A stretch of DNA of 64,000 nt from Corynebacterium sp. 13CS0277 (GCF_002994655.1 NZ_PPDL01000004.1:1-64000); one strand, 5' to 3'. Counted from the stretch's first letter, positions 1 to 10,057 are shown. The notes: generated by a model not told the origin, from the letters alone. A program made the numbers and translations.

Positions 1-194
1 CAGGGGCATCCAGTGCGGGTGCGGTAGAAGATGCCGTCAACGAGGTCACGTATGGGGTGTTTTCTGGGCCTGCCTAGGTGCGAAGGTGCAGGTAGGCAGG
101 TTTCGAGGGCTTCCCATTGGGGGTCTGTTAGGTCGTGTCGGCGGTATGCCGGTAGGGTGGTTGCTGCAGGTTTTTGTTTCTGGTTTTGTTTCAC
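1..194 (-). CDS. IS5-family transposase, N-terminal part
   Basis: Reading starts at a GTG at 194 and is still open at the window edge, giving about 64 residues. The segment LTDPQWEALETCLP followed by GRPRKHPIRDLVDGIFYRTR and TGCP is the typical N-terminus (DUF4096-type domain) of IS5-family DDE transposases, which normally run on to a catalytic domain not present here. No stop or frameshift is seen in the visible part. It may be the first frame of an element that uses programmed frameshifting, as some IS427-group members do; the missing sequence would decide. Confidence 0.8.
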   Translation of the reverse strand, partial: MKQNQKQKPAATTLPAYRRHDLTDPQWEALETCLPAPSHLGRPRKHPIRDLVDGIFYRTRTGCP

Positions 195-264
195 ACCTCT
201 ACTTGTAAACAGAAACCTGCTTTTTGTGTCTTAGGACACGCCGGGGGACTTTCCTAACACGGCC
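1..264 (-). mobile_element. IS5-like insertion sequence, end fragment
   Basis: The window begins inside an insertion sequence that reads leftward. It contains the start of an IS5-type transposase and about 70 bp of non-coding end sequence. The likely outer tip is near 264, where the minus strand reads GGCCGTGTTAGGAAAG, resembling terminal repeats of IS5/IS427-type elements. The other end lies outside the window, so neither the inverted repeat nor the target duplication can be confirmed. A GTGTC-TTAG-GACAC palindrome lies at 226-239, between tip and transposase start. Confidence 0.6.
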
Positions 265-301
265 TAGTACCCCGCGGTGGCTGCCGTCTTGGCGGCAACG
301 A

Positions 302-335
302 AACAACCCCCGATGGTGAACCATCGGGGGTTGTT
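302..335. terminator. Terminator hairpin downstream of tRNA-Ser
   Basis: A perfect 16-bp stem (302-317 with 320-335, arms AACAACCCCCGATGGT and its complement) with a 2-nt gap sits immediately 3' of the minus-strand tRNA-Ser. The A/T-rich ends of the stem supply U-runs on either strand. It probably ends the tRNA transcript and also separates the tRNA from the insertion sequence. Confidence 0.8.
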
Positions 336-340
336 AGTGG

Positions 341-425
341 CGGAGGATAGGGGATTTGAACCCCTGAGGGATTGCTCCCAACACGCGTTCCAGGCGTGCG
401 ACATAGGCCGCTAGTCGAATCCTCC
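341..425 (-). tRNA. tRNA-Ser (anticodon GGA)
   Basis: On the minus strand the sequence folds as a class II tRNA. The acceptor stem is GGAGGAT/ATCCTCC, the anticodon stem is CACGC/GCGTG around the loop CTGGAAC (anticodon GGA), there is a long variable arm (TTGGGAGCAATCCCTC), and the T arm is AGGGGTTCAAATCCCCT. CCA is not encoded. It decodes UCC and, by wobble, UCU. In corynebacteria a tRNA-Ser next to the SRP RNA gene is usual, which agrees with the following feature. Confidence 0.95.
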
Positions 426-650
426 AAGCAAACAACAGCGCAGGGCTGCGTTCGGACTACGAGAATACACACACTGTGTGGGTGTATGCAAACGACCTGC
501 CCGTGCGGGGTTTCTTTCCTGCCCACGGTGGGGTGTCGGGGTGGTGGGGGAGCTGGTGGTGCTTCGACCGGTGGTGGGTTCTTTGTGGGTGCTGCTGACA
601 GCACTGTGGCGGGGACTGGTGGCGGCGGTGTGGGTGCGCTATAGTTGCCA

Positions 651-2165
<1,515 letters not shown>

Positions 2166-2218
2166 CCCCGGCACGGCGCCCACCCACCCCTGCAGGGCAC
2201 CGCTGGCAGGAGACACGT

Positions 2219-2267
2219 GCAGGTGCGGGCGGTGCGACCGCCCGCGCTGCGCGGGCGCGTCACCTGC
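2219..2267 (+). other. Compound inverted repeat after aspT
   Basis: An outer GCAGGTG/CACCTGC pair (2219-2225 with 2261-2267) encloses a strong inner stem CGGGCGGT/ACCGCCCG (2226-2233 with 2237-2244) and further G/C-rich sequence that could form a third arm. No U-run follows, so it is not a textbook terminator. It may attenuate read-through from aspT into the next gene, whose start lies 43 nt downstream, or be a transcript-stabilising structure. Confidence 0.4.
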
Positions 2268-2309
2268 GCAGGGTGCGCCTGGCCGCAGGGGAGAAGAACA
2301 AGAAAAGGT

Positions 2310-2936
2310 GTGAAGTCTCGCGTGAACATCGCAGAAACCAGCCACTGGCTTGACCTGCTGCTGCCCGCCCCCGACTCCGAGGACGGGCTGCCGGGCGCGG
2401 TGTACCGCACCTACGGTGACCTGACGTGCCGGGTCCACAACTTAGGCGCGCAGCTCGCGTACGCCACCTGCAACTATTCCCGCGGTGGTACCGGGATGCG
2501 CACCACCGCCGCAGCGCTGGGGCTGGAGGGGGATCCGGAGCGCGAATTCGACTGCGCCGTCGAAATCATCACCGTCGCCCACACCAGCGGTGCCGATGTT
2601 CTCGACGCGGTGTGCGCCGCACTCGCCACCCCCCGGGAGGAGATGCCCCAGCCGGGCGTCGTCTACGACGACCTGGCTGACGGCCTCCACGGGCTGTTCA
2701 TCATGCCCTATCTGTGGGAACAGGGCGCGCCGCGCATTGTGCAAGAAGCCGCAGAACTCGGCCGTGCGGACGGCCAGCCCGGGCTCGTGACGCTGCTTGT
2801 GCAGCTGCTGCTCCTCACCGGGGAGGAACGCGAGATTCTTTCCACGCGCGGCATGGACGCCCTTCAGGAAGAACTCCTCGCGCGCGGCACAGACCTGAAT
2901 GATGTCCACCGGGAGTCCCACTCCCCCAACGCATGA
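2310..2936 (+). CDS. Conserved hypothetical protein, 208 residues
   Basis: I do not recognise this family. From the GTG at 2310 the product is 208 residues, acidic, without signal peptide or membrane segment, so probably cytoplasmic. It starts with NIAETSHWLDLLLPAPDSED and contains TYGDLTCRVHNLGAQLAYATCNYSRGG and VYDDLADGLHGLFIMPYLWEQ. The GTG at 2310 has GGAGAAG about 12 nt upstream; another in-frame GTG at 2322 is possible. Its stop (2934-2936) overlaps the ATGA at the head of the next frame and lies 11 nt before the chosen cobF start, so the two are probably co-transcribed. That does not by itself prove a role in cobalamin synthesis. Codon use looks like that of its neighbours. Confidence 0.7.
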   Translation: MKSRVNIAETSHWLDLLLPAPDSEDGLPGAVYRTYGDLTCRVHNLGAQLAYATCNYSRGGTGMRTTAAALGLEGDPEREFDCAVEIITVAHTSGADVLDAVCAALATPREEMPQPGVVYDDLADGLHGLFIMPYLWEQGAPRIVQEAAELGRADGQPGLVTLLVQLLLLTGEEREILSTRGMDALQEELLARGTDLNDVHRESHSPNA

Positions 2937-2947
2937 GGAGAGCCTTG

Positions 2948-3721
2948 ATGCGCATCAACGTCATCGGTATGGGTGCGGGCAGCCCCCGCCACATCACCTT
3001 GGAAGCCATCGACGCCCTCCAGGCCAGTGACGTCGTCGTCGCCCTCGACAAGGGGGACGCGAAGCACGACCTGCTGGCCGCCCGCCAGCTCCTCATCGAC
3101 ACCCACGCCCCCGGCACCCCCCTCATCGCCGTCGCCGACCCCGAACGCGACCGCAACCCCGCCGACTACCGCAGCGAAGTCGCCCGCTGGCACGCCGCCC
3201 GGGCAGAAGCCCTCGCGGACACCCTCCGCGCCCACGCCACCGGCGGCACCGCCGCCTTCCTCGTCTGGGGCGACCCGAGCCTCTACGACTCCACGCTGCG
3301 CATCATTGAGCGCATGCAACGCGACTGCGGCTTGGACTGCGAGGTCCACACCATCCCCGGCGTGACCGCAGTGCAGGCACTCACCGCAGCCCACAACATC
3401 CTCATCAACCGGGTGGGGGAAGCCATCCACATCACCACCGGCCGCAACCTGCCGCACACCCGCCCCGCCGACCGGCGTAACTGTGTGGTCATGCTCGACG
3501 GCGGTGCCGCCTGGATGGACGTCGCCACCGTCGACACCTACATGTACTGGGGTGCGTACCTGGGCACCGACAACGAAGTGTTGCGCGCCGGGTGGGTGAC
3601 CGACATTGGCACCGATGTTGCGGCACTCAAGGCCCGCCTTCGGCAGGAGCATGGCTGGATCATGGACACGTACCTGCTGCGGGAGATGCCCGACCACCAG
3701 CCGCCGAGCACCATCGCGTAA
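2948..3721 (+). CDS. cobF: Precorrin-6A synthase (deacetylating)
   Basis: The 257-residue product belongs to the SAM-dependent tetrapyrrole methylases. The N-terminal strand-loop INVIGMGAGSPRHITLEAI is the CobF form of the family's glycine-rich SAM site, and GGTAAFLVWGDPSLYDST matches the second conserved block. CobF methylates precorrin-5 at C1 with loss of acetate in the aerobic cobalamin pathway. The ATG at 2948 was preferred over the overlapping ATG at 2933 because AGGAG lies 7 nt before it and the family starts at this point. No other cob gene is in the window, so the enzyme is isolated from its pathway here. A strong hairpin follows. Confidence 0.88.
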   Translation: MRINVIGMGAGSPRHITLEAIDALQASDVVVALDKGDAKHDLLAARQLLIDTHAPGTPLIAVADPERDRNPADYRSEVARWHAARAEALADTLRAHATGGTAAFLVWGDPSLYDSTLRIIERMQRDCGLDCEVHTIPGVTAVQALTAAHNILINRVGEAIHITTGRNLPHTRPADRRNCVVMLDGGAAWMDVATVDTYMYWGAYLGTDNEVLRAGWVTDIGTDVAALKARLRQEHGWIMDTYLLREMPDHQPPSTIA

Positions 3722-3763
3722 CCACGCCATCCCTCGGCCACACCTCCCGGCACGCACACAAGC

Positions 3764-3807
3764 GCCGCGCCCCGGAAAGGACATGCATCATCCTTCCGGG
3801 GCGCGGC
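3764..3807. terminator. Bidirectional hairpin between cobF and secreted pair
   Basis: The arms GCCGCGCCCCGGAAAGGA and TCCTTCCGGGGCGCGGC pair over about 17 bp with one bulged base and a 9-nt loop. It lies between two convergent transcription units (cobF on plus, the secreted pair on minus) and probably stops both, though no clear U-run is present on the plus strand. Confidence 0.6.
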
Positions 3808-3855
3808 TGCTGGAGTATCTCGCCGTCGCTGACGGCAACGAGGGGCGCCGAGGAG

Positions 3856-4287
3856 TTAGCTCACCAGCGCGCGGAGAACATACCCCGCCCAGCGCGACTC
3901 ACTATTGTCCCACTTAAGGAAGAACGCGCCTTTGCTCTCGCGGGAGTGCGAGTAGGCGGTGACCAGGATTGACGGGTCGTAGTGGGCGGCTGCCAGGGCC
4001 TCATCGACGTCCGCGGCGGTGATCTCCCCATGCGGGCAGCGCCACGGGTCGGGCGTGTAGGCCACCTTGCCCTGATCGTAGAAGTTAATGCACTCCTCAG
4101 CCTGGGCGGCGGTGACTTCGCCGAACGTGAGCACTTCGACGGCGCGGGCCCGGGGCATGGTGGTCTCGGTGGGGGTGGAGCTGCCGCTGCTGAGGCTGTC
4201 GGAGCTCAGCGCCAGGGCGGGGGTGGTTGCCCCGGCCGTGAGTAGGCAGGCTGCTGCGGCTGCGGCGGTGGTGATGCGGCGGATCAT
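3856..4287 (-). CDS. Small secreted protein, second of an ALSSD pair
   Basis: The product has 143 residues and an N-terminal signal peptide (MIRRITTAAAAAACLL, then cleavage near TPALA). The predicted mature protein begins around LSSDSLSSGSS, a Ser/Thr-rich linker, followed by a compact domain with two cysteines (EECINFY and WRCPHGE) that could form one disulfide. It ends FFLKWDNSESRWAGYVLRALVS. The ATG at 4287 is preceded by GGAGG and overlaps the stop of the upstream gene as ATGA, so translation is coupled. The mature start resembles that of the partner protein (ALSSD). No family is recognised; no transport or enzyme motif is visible. Confidence 0.75.
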   Translation of the reverse strand: MIRRITTAAAAAACLLTAGATTPALALSSDSLSSGSSTPTETTMPRARAVEVLTFGEVTAAQAEECINFYDQGKVAYTPDPWRCPHGEITAADVDEALAAAHYDPSILVTAYSHSRESKGAFFLKWDNSESRWAGYVLRALVS

Positions 4288-4589
4288 TCGTAACCTCCAA
4301 CAGTGGAACCAATGAGGCCGTAGATGAAAGGCACCCATTGGCCGGCGAAAAGAGTAACTGACAGGGCAACGCCCTGGTCAATGAGCTGGTTGTTGCACGT
4401 GGGAACAGAGCTGCCGCCCAGCTGCTTGCATCCGGATTGGGTCAACTCGTCGTCAGTGCCGAACATCGTCTGGCTCACTGCCCACGAGGCAAGGGTGCGC
4501 GGCCCATCCGAGGACAGTGCGTGTGCTGACGGGGCGCACAGAGCGCCGATGTCGATGGCGCTGGCAGCGATCGTGAGGTGTCGCTTCAT
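4284..4589 (-). CDS. Small secreted protein, first of an ALSSD pair
   Basis: The product has 101 residues with a signal peptide (MKRHLTIAASAIDIGALC, cleavage near SAHA) and a mature part of about 75 residues. That part has two cysteines (QSGCKQLG and VPTCNNQ) and a hydrophobic, glycine-containing C-terminus (GVALSVTLFAGQWVPFIYG and LIGSTVGGYE). The start at 4589 has AGGAG about 8 nt upstream. The hydrophobic tail could insert in a membrane or mediate assembly, as in some small secreted toxins and pore formers, but that is only a resemblance. The stop overlaps the start of the next gene, implying that the two proteins are made together and may act as a pair. Confidence 0.7.
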   Translation of the reverse strand: MKRHLTIAASAIDIGALCAPSAHALSSDGPRTLASWAVSQTMFGTDDELTQSGCKQLGGSSVPTCNNQLIDQGVALSVTLFAGQWVPFIYGLIGSTVGGYE

Positions 4590-4813
4590 AGTGGGGACTC
4601 CTGGGGGGAGGAAACGAGGCTGGCGGTTGGGATCGCCCCGCGCGGAGCGGCCGCTGAGATTGACATTGCTTCTTTCCGTCATGCTATCGGCAGAGACCTA
4701 GCTCATCAATAGACCTCATTGTGACATGGCACATGCTGTGGTGGTGGGGGTGGAACCCCTGGGCGCTGACCTGCGGTGAACAAAAGTCCCGCCGCTGTCG
4801 GTAGAGTTCCAGT

Positions 4814-7800
4814 GTGGCTCTCTATCGCAAGTACCGTCCCGCAACGTTCGCCGACGTCGTCGGCCAGGATCATGTGACGAAGCCGCTGTCGACTGCGCTC
4901 GACAGTGGGCGGATTAATCACGCGTACTTGTTCTCCGGGCCCCGGGGCTGCGGAAAAACCTCCTCGGCCCGCATCATGGCGCGGTCGTTGAATTGTGTGC
5001 ACGGGCCGACGAGCACCCCCTGCGGCGAGTGCCCTTCCTGTGTGTCGCTCGCGCCGGGTGGCCCCGGCAATCTGGATGTCACTGAGCTTGATGCGGCCTC
5101 CCACAATGGTGTGGAGGATATGCGTGAGCTGAGGGACCGGGCGTTCTACGCGCCGGCGGAGTCCCGTTACCGGGTGTTCATCATCGATGAGGCCCACATG
5201 ATTACGAATGCGGGCTCGAACGCGCTGCTGAAGATTGTGGAGGAGCCCCCGGAGCACCTCATCTTTATCTTCGCGACGACCGAGCCGGAAAAAGTGATCG
5301 GCACGATCCGGTCCCGTACCCACCACTATCCTTTCCGGCTGCTCACCCCGACGGACATGCGTGGCCTCCTGGAGCGCACCACCGCCGCGGAGGGCATCCC
5401 GGTGGAGGATTCGGTGTACCCGCTCGTGATCCGGGCGGGCGGCGGGTCGCCGCGTGACTCCTTGTCGATCATGGACCAACTCCTCGCCGGCGCGGGGCCC
5501 GACGGGTTGACCTACGACATGGCGGTGCCGCTGCTCGGGGTCACGGACTCCACCCTCATTGATGGGGCGATCAATGCCCTGGCGGGCGGCGACGCCGCCG
5601 GCCTGTACACCACCATCAACGGTGTCATTGAGGCCGGTCACGACCCCCGCCGCTTCACTAGCGACCTGTTGGACCGCTTGCGGGACCTCATGATCCTGCA
5701 GACGGTACCCACCGCGTTTGAGCAGGGGCTCATCGATGTGCCCGTCGACTATCAGGCGGTGCTCAGCAGCCAGGCCGAGGCGTTCCCGCCGGGCCACCTC
5801 GCGCGCCTGGCGACGCTCGTGAATGAGGGCCTGGCCGACATGCGGGGTGCGACGAGTCCCCGCCTGCTGCTGGAAATCCTCGCGGCCAAGATGCTGCTCC
5901 CGCAGCAGCCTGCCGCCGCGCTGGCGGCGGTGGCAGCGCCGCAGCCCGCGCCGACCCAGCTGAAGCCGGGCGCCTACGAGCGCCCCAGCCAGCGGGCTGC
6001 CCGGGAGGCTGCAGAAAAAGCAGCGCGCGAAGCACACCAGGCCCAGCAGGTGCAGCAGCCGGCCCCGGTGGCCCAGCCTGCACCTACCCCGACCCCACAG
6101 CAGCCCGCACAGCCCGCCACCCCGGTGGCACAGCCGACGCCCCCGCAGCAGCAGTCCCCGCAGCCGCGGCAGCAGCCTGTGGCACCCGCCGTCGAACCTG
6201 CCGCGGAACCTGCCGTACCTTCCATGCCGACGCAGGACGAACGACCGGCTCCCCACCAGCAGGTGCAGGCTCAGCCGGTGCAGCAGCCTGTTCAGCAGCC
6301 AGTGCAGGACCAGCCGGCGCCTGCTGCAGTGCACCAGCCGGCCCCCGCGCCGCAGCCCGCCCAGGCAAGCCAACCGGCACCGCAGCAATCCCAGGCTGCT
6401 CCCACCACGCCGCCGGCTGCGCAGCCGCAGCCAGCAGCGCAGCAGCAGGAGGCGCCGTCCGCAGGGGCGACGACGCCTGAGGAACTCGCTGCCATGATCC
6501 GGGGCCGATGGGCCGAAATCCGCCGCATGGTCTCCAAGAAGAACCCCGTGGCAGGAGTCATGCTCACCGAAGCACGTGTTCTTGGCGTGCGCGACAACGT
6601 CGTTGTGCTGGGGCACAACACAGGTGCGTTGGCTGCCCGCCTCAACGCGGATAACAATCACGCCACCCTGGTGGAGGTGTTCGCCCAAGTCTGTGGGCAA
6701 CCCTTCGGGCAGCCCCTTGGGGTGCATTGCGAGGTGGGCCTAAACCCTAAGAAAGCGGGGTTCGCACCGGCCGCGAATCCCGCTACCTCCTCCCAGCCGG
6801 AGACCCCCGCCGCAGTCCCCACCGCCCAGGGGGGAGATGACGCTGTCGCTGATGTGCCCCCCGTGGCCGCCCAGCCGCCGGTGGTGACCGAGCATGCCTC
6901 CGGTGACGCTGGCACCGGCACCCCCGCCACCAGCCAGCCCGCCCACAACGACAGTGAAGCATCCGCAGATGGGTGTGTTCGTGGGGTCCCCTCCGCTGGC
7001 GTGGATGCTGCAGCGGTGCAGGAATCTACCCAGGATCCTGCAGCAGTAGTCGACCCCGCAGCAGCAGGCGACTCTGCGGTGGTGTCCGGGCCGGACGCGC
7101 ACGCGGAGGCACTCGCACCCGCGGTTGCGCCCGCGCCGGCTGCGGTCCAGGTGAATCCCGCCGCCGAGCCTGCCCCCGAGCCTGCCGTGCAGCCCGACGC
7201 CGAGTCGGGTGTTGCTGTGGACCCCGCCCCGGAGCAGCCCGCCCCGCACGATGTCGTGGCAGGCGCCGTCGAGACCCACAGTATTCCCCCGGGTGCGGCG
7301 GCCTTCACGACGGATGAAGCGCAAGCAGTGCCGGGCTTCGTGCACGCCATGCGCACCCCGGTGGAGGTCGCCGGCACCGATGCCCCCGCTGTATCGGATG
7401 CGCTGGTACAGCAGCCAGTGGAACCAGTGGAGCCAGTGGAGCAGGCAGGCGCCCAGGAGGAGACCGCGCCTGTCCAGGCGCCTGCCGTCGCCGCCGCCGA
7501 TGGCCCTGCGGACACGGTCGTCGACGCCGGTGCGGATGATCCTGCTGTGGAAGTGCTGCAGCCGCTGGGCAGTGCTGCTGACCCTGGTCCCGCTGCAGAT
7601 ACCGCTGCCGATACCTCTGTGGTGACACAGGTACCAGAGCAGGCCCAGGCGCACGAGGTGCCGCCGACGCCTGACCCCACAGTGGCACATCAGATGGAGA
7701 CGCTTTCCGAGGAGTCGGCCCCCAGCGGTGACGCTGCCGCGGAGGACGAACCCGCCGTCGAAGTGCTGGAACCCCTTGGTGGGGAGTCTGCCACTGAGGC

Positions 7801-8707
7801 TGCGCCTACCCCCGGCCCCGCCGTGGAGGTCCTGCAACCGGCTGCCCCGGCAGCGCACGTGCCGCAGCAACCCACGCAGGACCTGCCCACCCCGGCGACG
7901 CCGGAGCAGCCGCAGCAGCCTGTGCAGGCACCGGCGCCTGCGCCGGCTGACCCGCAGGACGCTCAGGACGCACAGCCTGAGGCTGCGCCCGCGACCTCCG
8001 GGTGGGCGGAGCCCCGCCCCCTGGGGGCGGCTCCCCTGGCCGATGATGCGCAGCAGCCCACCAACGCCTCGCCTGGTGCTGCGACGGAATCCTCCGCGTC
8101 CTCCACGTCCTCCGGGTGGGGTGCCCCGCGCCCCCTGGGCGGCGGACAGCCCGGCCCCGCCGAGGCTAGTGCCACAGCTGCGGCGCAGGACTCTGCTGCC
8201 ACCGCGGCACCTGCGGCCACTGCGGCGCCTGCTGTGGCGAGTGCGGCTGCGGTCCAGTCCTCTGGTGCTGCGGGTGGTGGCGAGTCGGATGTGCCGACGA
8301 CCGCGCCCGATGGGCGGCCCTTGGCCCGCTGGGAAATCGCGGCCGCCCGCGGGCGTAAAGCACTCGCGGAACGGCCCGAATTCTCCGACGGGGTGCCGCT
8401 GCCGCCGGAACCCGACCTGCCCGACTACGACGCGCCCCCGCCCCCGCCGGAGGACGCGGCCCCCGCGCCCGTGCAGATGGAGCCCCAGCCGGCCCGGCAG
8501 CCGGACGGCATGGGGCGCGCCATGGCGGCCGCCGCGAAAGCCGGCCCGCCCGTCGTGCACGAGCAGCCCGCGCCGCGCACCCGGGAAGAGGAGGAAGAGG
8601 AAATGCTCGCCGCCGCCCGCGCGGAGCGCGGCAGCGCCGACCACCGGGACGCCACCACCGTCGCGATGGATCTCCTCGCCGAGCACCTGGGGGCCCGCCC
8701 CATTTAA
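4814..8707 (+). CDS. dnaX: DNA polymerase III subunit gamma/tau, extended
   Basis: DnaX is the ATPase of the clamp loader and links the replicative polymerases. The 1297-residue product starts at a GTG (VALYRKYRPATFADVVGQ, the usual N-terminus). It has Walker A GPRGCGKTS at about 42-50, four zinc-binding cysteines in LNCVHGPTSTPCGECPSC, Walker B FIIDEAH, and the sensor-1 block FATTEPEKVIGTIRSR. The AAA+ and collar parts end near residue 370. A second folded segment lies at about 556-640 (EELAAMIRGRWAEIRRMVSKK onward). The rest is Pro/Ala/Gln-rich, with repeats such as AVEVLQPLG and SGWxxPRPLG, then a conserved-looking tail ending LLAEHLGARPI. No slippery frameshift site was evident. ybaB and recR follow, the normal actinobacterial order. 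Confidence 0.96.
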   Translation: MALYRKYRPATFADVVGQDHVTKPLSTALDSGRINHAYLFSGPRGCGKTSSARIMARSLNCVHGPTSTPCGECPSCVSLAPGGPGNLDVTELDAASHNGVEDMRELRDRAFYAPAESRYRVFIIDEAHMITNAGSNALLKIVEEPPEHLIFIFATTEPEKVIGTIRSRTHHYPFRLLTPTDMRGLLERTTAAEGIPVEDSVYPLVIRAGGGSPRDSLSIMDQLLAGAGPDGLTYDMAVPLLGVTDSTLIDGAINALAGGDAAGLYTTINGVIEAGHDPRRFTSDLLDRLRDLMILQTVPTAFEQGLIDVPVDYQAVLSSQAEAFPPGHLARLATLVNEGLADMRGATSPRLLLEILAAKMLLPQQPAAALAAVAAPQPAPTQLKPGAYERPSQRAAREAAEKAAREAHQAQQVQQPAPVAQPAPTPTPQQPAQPATPVAQPTPPQQQSPQPRQQPVAPAVEPAAEPAVPSMPTQDERPAPHQQVQAQPVQQPVQQPVQDQPAPAAVHQPAPAPQPAQASQPAPQQSQAAPTTPPAAQPQPAAQQQEAPSAGATTPEELAAMIRGRWAEIRRMVSKKNPVAGVMLTEARVLGVRDNVVVLGHNTGALAARLNADNNHATLVEVFAQVCGQPFGQPLGVHCEVGLNPKKAGFAPAANPATSSQPETPAAVPTAQGGDDAVADVPPVAAQPPVVTEHASGDAGTGTPATSQPAHNDSEASADGCVRGVPSAGVDAAAVQESTQDPAAVVDPAAAGDSAVVSGPDAHAEALAPAVAPAPAAVQVNPAAEPAPEPAVQPDAESGVAVDPAPEQPAPHDVVAGAVETHSIPPGAAAFTTDEAQAVPGFVHAMRTPVEVAGTDAPAVSDALVQQPVEPVEPVEQAGAQEETAPVQAPAVAAADGPADTVVDAGADDPAVEVLQPLGSAADPGPAADTAADTSVVTQVPEQAQAHEVPPTPDPTVAHQMETLSEESAPSGDAAAEDEPAVEVLEPLGGESATEAAPTPGPAVEVLQPAAPAAHVPQQPTQDLPTPATPEQPQQPVQAPAPAPADPQDAQDAQPEAAPATSGWAEPRPLGAAPLADDAQQPTNASPGAATESSASSTSSGWGAPRPLGGGQPGPAEASATAAAQDSAATAAPAATAAPAVASAAAVQSSGAAGGGESDVPTTAPDGRPLARWEIAAARGRKALAERPEFSDGVPLPPEPDLPDYDAPPPPPEDAAPAPVQMEPQPARQPDGMGRAMAAAAKAGPPVVHEQPAPRTREEEEEEMLAAARAERGSADHRDATTVAMDLLAEHLGARPI

Positions 8708-8856
8708 CGGGCGCGCCTGCCCGAGAACCGCTACAGTGGATGGGCATGCGCGCACCGCGCGGCGAGCGTGTTTCTCACGCGCGCGACGTCATTGACGACA
8801 ATCAAGGTAGAAGGCACCCGGCAGATGGTGCCGCGATCGAAGAGGCAGTAGAGACT

Positions 8857-9180
8857 ATGACTCAGCCCGATATGAACCAGATTCTGGCCCAGGCGCAGGA
8901 GATGCAGGCCAAGTTCCAGGAAGCTCAGGCCGCGATCCTCGCTGCCTCCATGGTGGGTGAGGCCGGCAACGGTCTCGTCAAGGTCACCATGCAGGGCAAC
9001 GGTTCCGTGACCAACGTGGAGATCGATCCGCAGGCCGTGGATCCCTCCGACGTGGAGACCCTGCAGGACCTCATCATGGGCGCGTTTGCTGACGCCCACA
9101 AGAAGATCGGCGAGTTCGCCGAGTCCACCATGGGCCCGCTGTCCGCTGGCCTGAACGACCCGCTGGGTCAGCTGTTCTAG
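8857..9180 (+). CDS. YbaB/EbfC family nucleoid-associated protein
   Basis: The 107-residue product is a small DNA-binding protein of the YbaB/EbfC family, which forms dimers that bind DNA with little sequence specificity. It shows the expected N-terminal helix ([19 protein letters not shown]), the strand block [19 protein letters not shown], and the helix [19 protein letters not shown]. The ATG at 8857 was chosen because the family begins with an NxxQILxQAQ-type helix and AGAGG lies upstream; an upstream open frame from 8740 has no family support. It lies between dnaX and recR as in most bacteria. A rho-independent terminator follows. Confidence 0.93.
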   Translation: MTQPDMNQILAQAQEMQAKFQEAQAAILAASMVGEAGNGLVKVTMQGNGSVTNVEIDPQAVDPSDVETLQDLIMGAFADAHKKIGEFAESTMGPLSAGLNDPLGQLF

Positions 9181-9210
9181 CAGCCACCTCCAGCAGGGTT
9201 GCCTGCCGGT

Positions 9211-9247
9211 GCCGTCCCCGGGTCCGACACCGGGGGCGGCATTTTTT
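9211..9247 (+). terminator. Rho-independent terminator after ybaB
   Basis: An 11-bp stem (GCCGTCCCCGG with CCGGGGGCGGC, one G-T wobble) with an 8-nt loop is followed directly by ATTTTTTCC. This is a standard intrinsic terminator and implies that recR has its own promoter. Confidence 0.92.
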
Positions 9248-9400
9248 CCGCCCCGCCCGCCCCACACCCCTCCATGGCGAGGAGACTGCCGGGGACGCGC
9301 GGGCGTGGGCTGCGGTGGCGTGTGCTTGTTTGGGGTGTGGGTGTGTTGGGCGCGGCCGCGCCACAAGTGGGGCTGCGTGTGTTGTGTGAGGGAGAGTGTT

Positions 9401-10057
9401 GTGTTCGAAGGGCCTGTTCAGGACCTCATTGATGAGTTTTCCCGCCTGCCGGGCGTGGGGCCGAAGTCGGCCCAGCGGATCGCTTTCCACCTGCTGCAGG
9501 TGGAGGATGATGACATTGAGCGTCTCATGGCCGCCCTGGGGGCGGTGAAGGGCGGGGTGGCGTTCTGCCGTATTTGCTGCAACATCTCCCGGGATGCGGT
9601 GTGCCGCATCTGTGCCGATGGGGGGCGCGATCGGGCGACGATCTGTGTGGTGGAGGAACCGAAAGACATCCAGGTCATTGAGCGCACCGGCGAGTACAAC
9701 GGCCGCTACCACGTCCTCGGTGGGGCGCTGGACCCGCTGAATGGGGTGGGGCCGAAGAACTTGACGATCGCCACCCTCCTGCAGCGCATCGGTGGGGTGC
9801 TGCCCGACAGGGAGCTGGCGGACTCCACCGCCGAGGAGCCGCTGTTCGATACCGCCCCGGAGATCACCGAGGTGATCCTCGCGACGGATCCGAACACGGA
9901 AGGGGAGGCTACCGCCTCCTACCTGTCGCGCCTGCTCAAGGACTTCCCCGGGTTGACGGTCTCCCGCCTGGCGTCGGGGATGCCGCTGGGTGGGGACTTG
10001 GAGTTCGTTGATGAGCTCACCCTGTCGCGGGCGTTGGCGGGCCGGCTGACGCTGTAG
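9401..10057 (+). CDS. recR: Recombination mediator protein RecR
   Basis: RecR acts with RecO (and RecF) to load RecA on gapped DNA. The 218-residue product has the N-terminal helix-hairpin-helix ([17 protein letters not shown]), a zinc finger with cysteines at about 56, 59, 68 and 71 (CRIC and CRIC), and a Toprim domain ([14 protein letters not shown], then LDPLNGVGP). The GTG at 9401 was chosen: GGGAG lies 6-7 nt upstream, and [18 protein letters not shown] is the family N-terminus. The last 41 bp overlap the end of the convergent MFS gene. Confidence 0.95.
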   Translation: MFEGPVQDLIDEFSRLPGVGPKSAQRIAFHLLQVEDDDIERLMAALGAVKGGVAFCRICCNISRDAVCRICADGGRDRATICVVEEPKDIQVIERTGEYNGRYHVLGGALDPLNGVGPKNLTIATLLQRIGGVLPDRELADSTAEEPLFDTAPEITEVILATDPNTEGEATASYLSRLLKDFPGLTVSRLASGMPLGGDLEFVDELTLSRALAGRLTL

